From CAWKGV01 sp963849305 (GTDB taxonomy: Bacteria; Pseudomonadota; Alphaproteobacteria; Acetobacterales; Acetobacteraceae), in assembly GCA_963849305.1 (NCBI GenBank), contig CAWKGV010000004.1, forward strand, positions 204,515-268,514: a stretch of DNA of 64,000 nt. Direction: 5' to 3'. Of the stretch, positions 63,113-64,000 are shown piece after piece. Position numbers and translations under genes: made by a program. Every line of letters begins with the position of its first letter. Within the stretch, counting starts at the first letter, position 1. Under the pieces are notes generated by a model that worked only from the letters and a program-made list of their open reading frames with translations, made no database searches and was not told the DNA's origin.

Positions 63113-64000
63113 ATGGCATGGACTGTCCCACAATTTAAGCGTGGCCAGGTCGATTGGGCGGGCCGCTATCTTGCAAAGACGATGACGGATGGGCTTGGGG
63201 ACGACTTTGATCAAGAGCAGTGGGAGCGCTCTCTAGGCATCATTAGCAACTGGCGCGCGGCACACGCCTACCCTCTCAATACCTTCGCGGTCACCTTGCG
63301 GAACAAGGGGCGAGCGATTGATCAGGACGTAGTGGTCGCGCAGAGGACGAAGCGGCTTTGGTCAATTTGGCACAAATTAGATCGTTTCAGCACGATGCAG
63401 CTTTCGCAGATGCAGGACATCGGGGGATGCCGAGCCATCGTGCAGACTGCGGCCCAGGAAGGCGCTCCTTCAAAGCTACAAACGGAGTTCACTTCGGCAT
63501 ACCCCGCGCCGGATCACTGACTATATCGATGTCCCCCGTAATTCTGGCTACAGGGGTATTCACGTAGTTTGGGAATACCGCAGCGACAAGCCTGGTAAGG
63601 AGGTCTACAACGGCCTGAAGATCGAAATGCAGCTTCGATCGGTGCTGCAACACGCGTGGGCCACTACGGTTGAGACGATCGGAACGCTTACACAACAAGC
63701 TCTCAAGTCCAGCCTTGGTGAAGATACCTGGCTGAGGTTTTTCGCGCTAATGGGAACCGCCCTCGCCTTTCGTGAAGGTACTCCGGCGGTTCCGGGAACC
63801 CCTACTGATCACGACACGCTCATTGAAGAATTGCGGGCTTACGCAACGAGAGTTAATGCCACAAATAGGCTTCGCACAATTGCGGACGCTATTCATACGC
63901 TTGAACAACCGAGCGCGCAGAAGGCAGGTGTTCACCTTTTCCTTCTTGAACTCAACCCAGACACTTTGGAGGTCACTGGTTTTCCAGCCAACCGTAAGCG
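63113..64000 (+). pseudogene. RelA/SpoT-domain protein, one frameshift, cut by the right edge
   Basis: A gene with a RelA/SpoT nucleotidyltransferase-like domain. MAWTVPQFKRGQVDWAGRYL opens at ATG 63113 and MQDIGGCRAIVQTAAQ marks the start of the catalytic fold. The frame then reads to a stop at 63520, but the next frame carries on as KALLQSYKRSSLRHTPRR, DYIDVPRNSGYRGIHVVWEY and NGLKIEMQLRSVLQHAWATT, the remaining synthetase motifs, to the window end. Removing one G of GG at 63457-63458 joins them. Such stand-alone proteins make (p)ppGpp-like signals or modify tRNA, and many are toxins or phage-defence parts. GC content drops from about 63000, suggesting an acquired region. Confidence 0.75.

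Overview
The window is high-GC chromosomal DNA from an alphaproteobacterium. Supporting markers are the DUF177–rpmF–plsX–fabH and def–fmt–truA blocks, an alphaproteobacterial ubiquinol-cytochrome c chaperone, SdhE next to mfd/recG, SURF1 with cytochrome oxidase subunit III, and DUF1127. A quinoprotein-relay gene pair and a C30-carotenoid-like gene block suggest Rhodospirillales/Acetobacteraceae, but this lineage call is an inference. No rRNA, CRISPR, transposase or integrase is visible; one tRNA (Gly-UCC) is present.

Layout. 1-4 kb: mfd (runs off the left edge), sdhE, recG. 4.3-9.7 kb: a lower-GC island. A PLD-family restriction endonuclease with an EcoRII-N/B3-like C-terminal domain (BfiI-like layout) converges on a ribbon-helix-helix protein and two DNA methyltransferases. 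One methyltransferase is split by a +1 frameshift, and eroded HTH-regulator and beta-propeller genes flank the island. 9.8-11.6 kb: SoxYZ-like carrier and zinc metallohydrolase of a quinoprotein relay. 11.6-12.7 kb: a scar holding broken copies of the birA 5' end and a fragment of a cyclase-type AAA ATPase, then intact birA. 13.4-17.9 kb: frameshifted M32 carboxypeptidase, SURF1, COX3, MFS pump. 18-20 kb: cupredoxin, FTR1 iron permease and an unrecognised beta-barrel. 20.3-27.3 kb: HPPD, Uma2, ThpR, TesA, YbbAP-like ABC system, Bax-inhibitor protein. 27.5-33.3 kb: secreted hypothetical, quinone reductase, lipid-synthesis block, BamE, DUF1127. 33.4-37 kb: aldo/keto reductase, SLC13/DASS transporter and two gene corpses (GNAT, HyuB). 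37-41.4 kb: def-fmt-truA, two paralogous lipoproteins, SDR. 41.4-47.9 kb: carotenoid-type cluster (aldehyde dehydrogenase, two CrtN/CrtP-type oxidoreductases, acyltransferase, glycosyltransferase). 47.9-52.6 kb: cyclase, Rieske oxygenase alpha/beta, TauD-type dioxygenase, LLM oxidoreductase. 53-61.9 kb: reductive pyrimidine catabolism (PreT/PreA, dihydropyrimidinase, ureidopropionase-type hydrolase) with an NMT1/THI5-type ABC importer. Then aroC and, at the right edge, a lower-GC frameshifted RelA/SpoT-domain gene.

A recurring theme is the single-base frameshift. At least seven genes that otherwise look whole or nearly so (methyltransferase 1, beta-propeller, M32 peptidase, MFS, FTR1, the first CrtN-like protein, RelA/SpoT) resume their family sequence after removing one base, nearly always one of a run of two or three identical bases. 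This may reflect indel errors in the assembly rather than real decay, so inactivation of those genes should not be assumed. The birA duplication and the HyuB, GNAT and ATPase remnants have several lesions each and look like genuine erosion.
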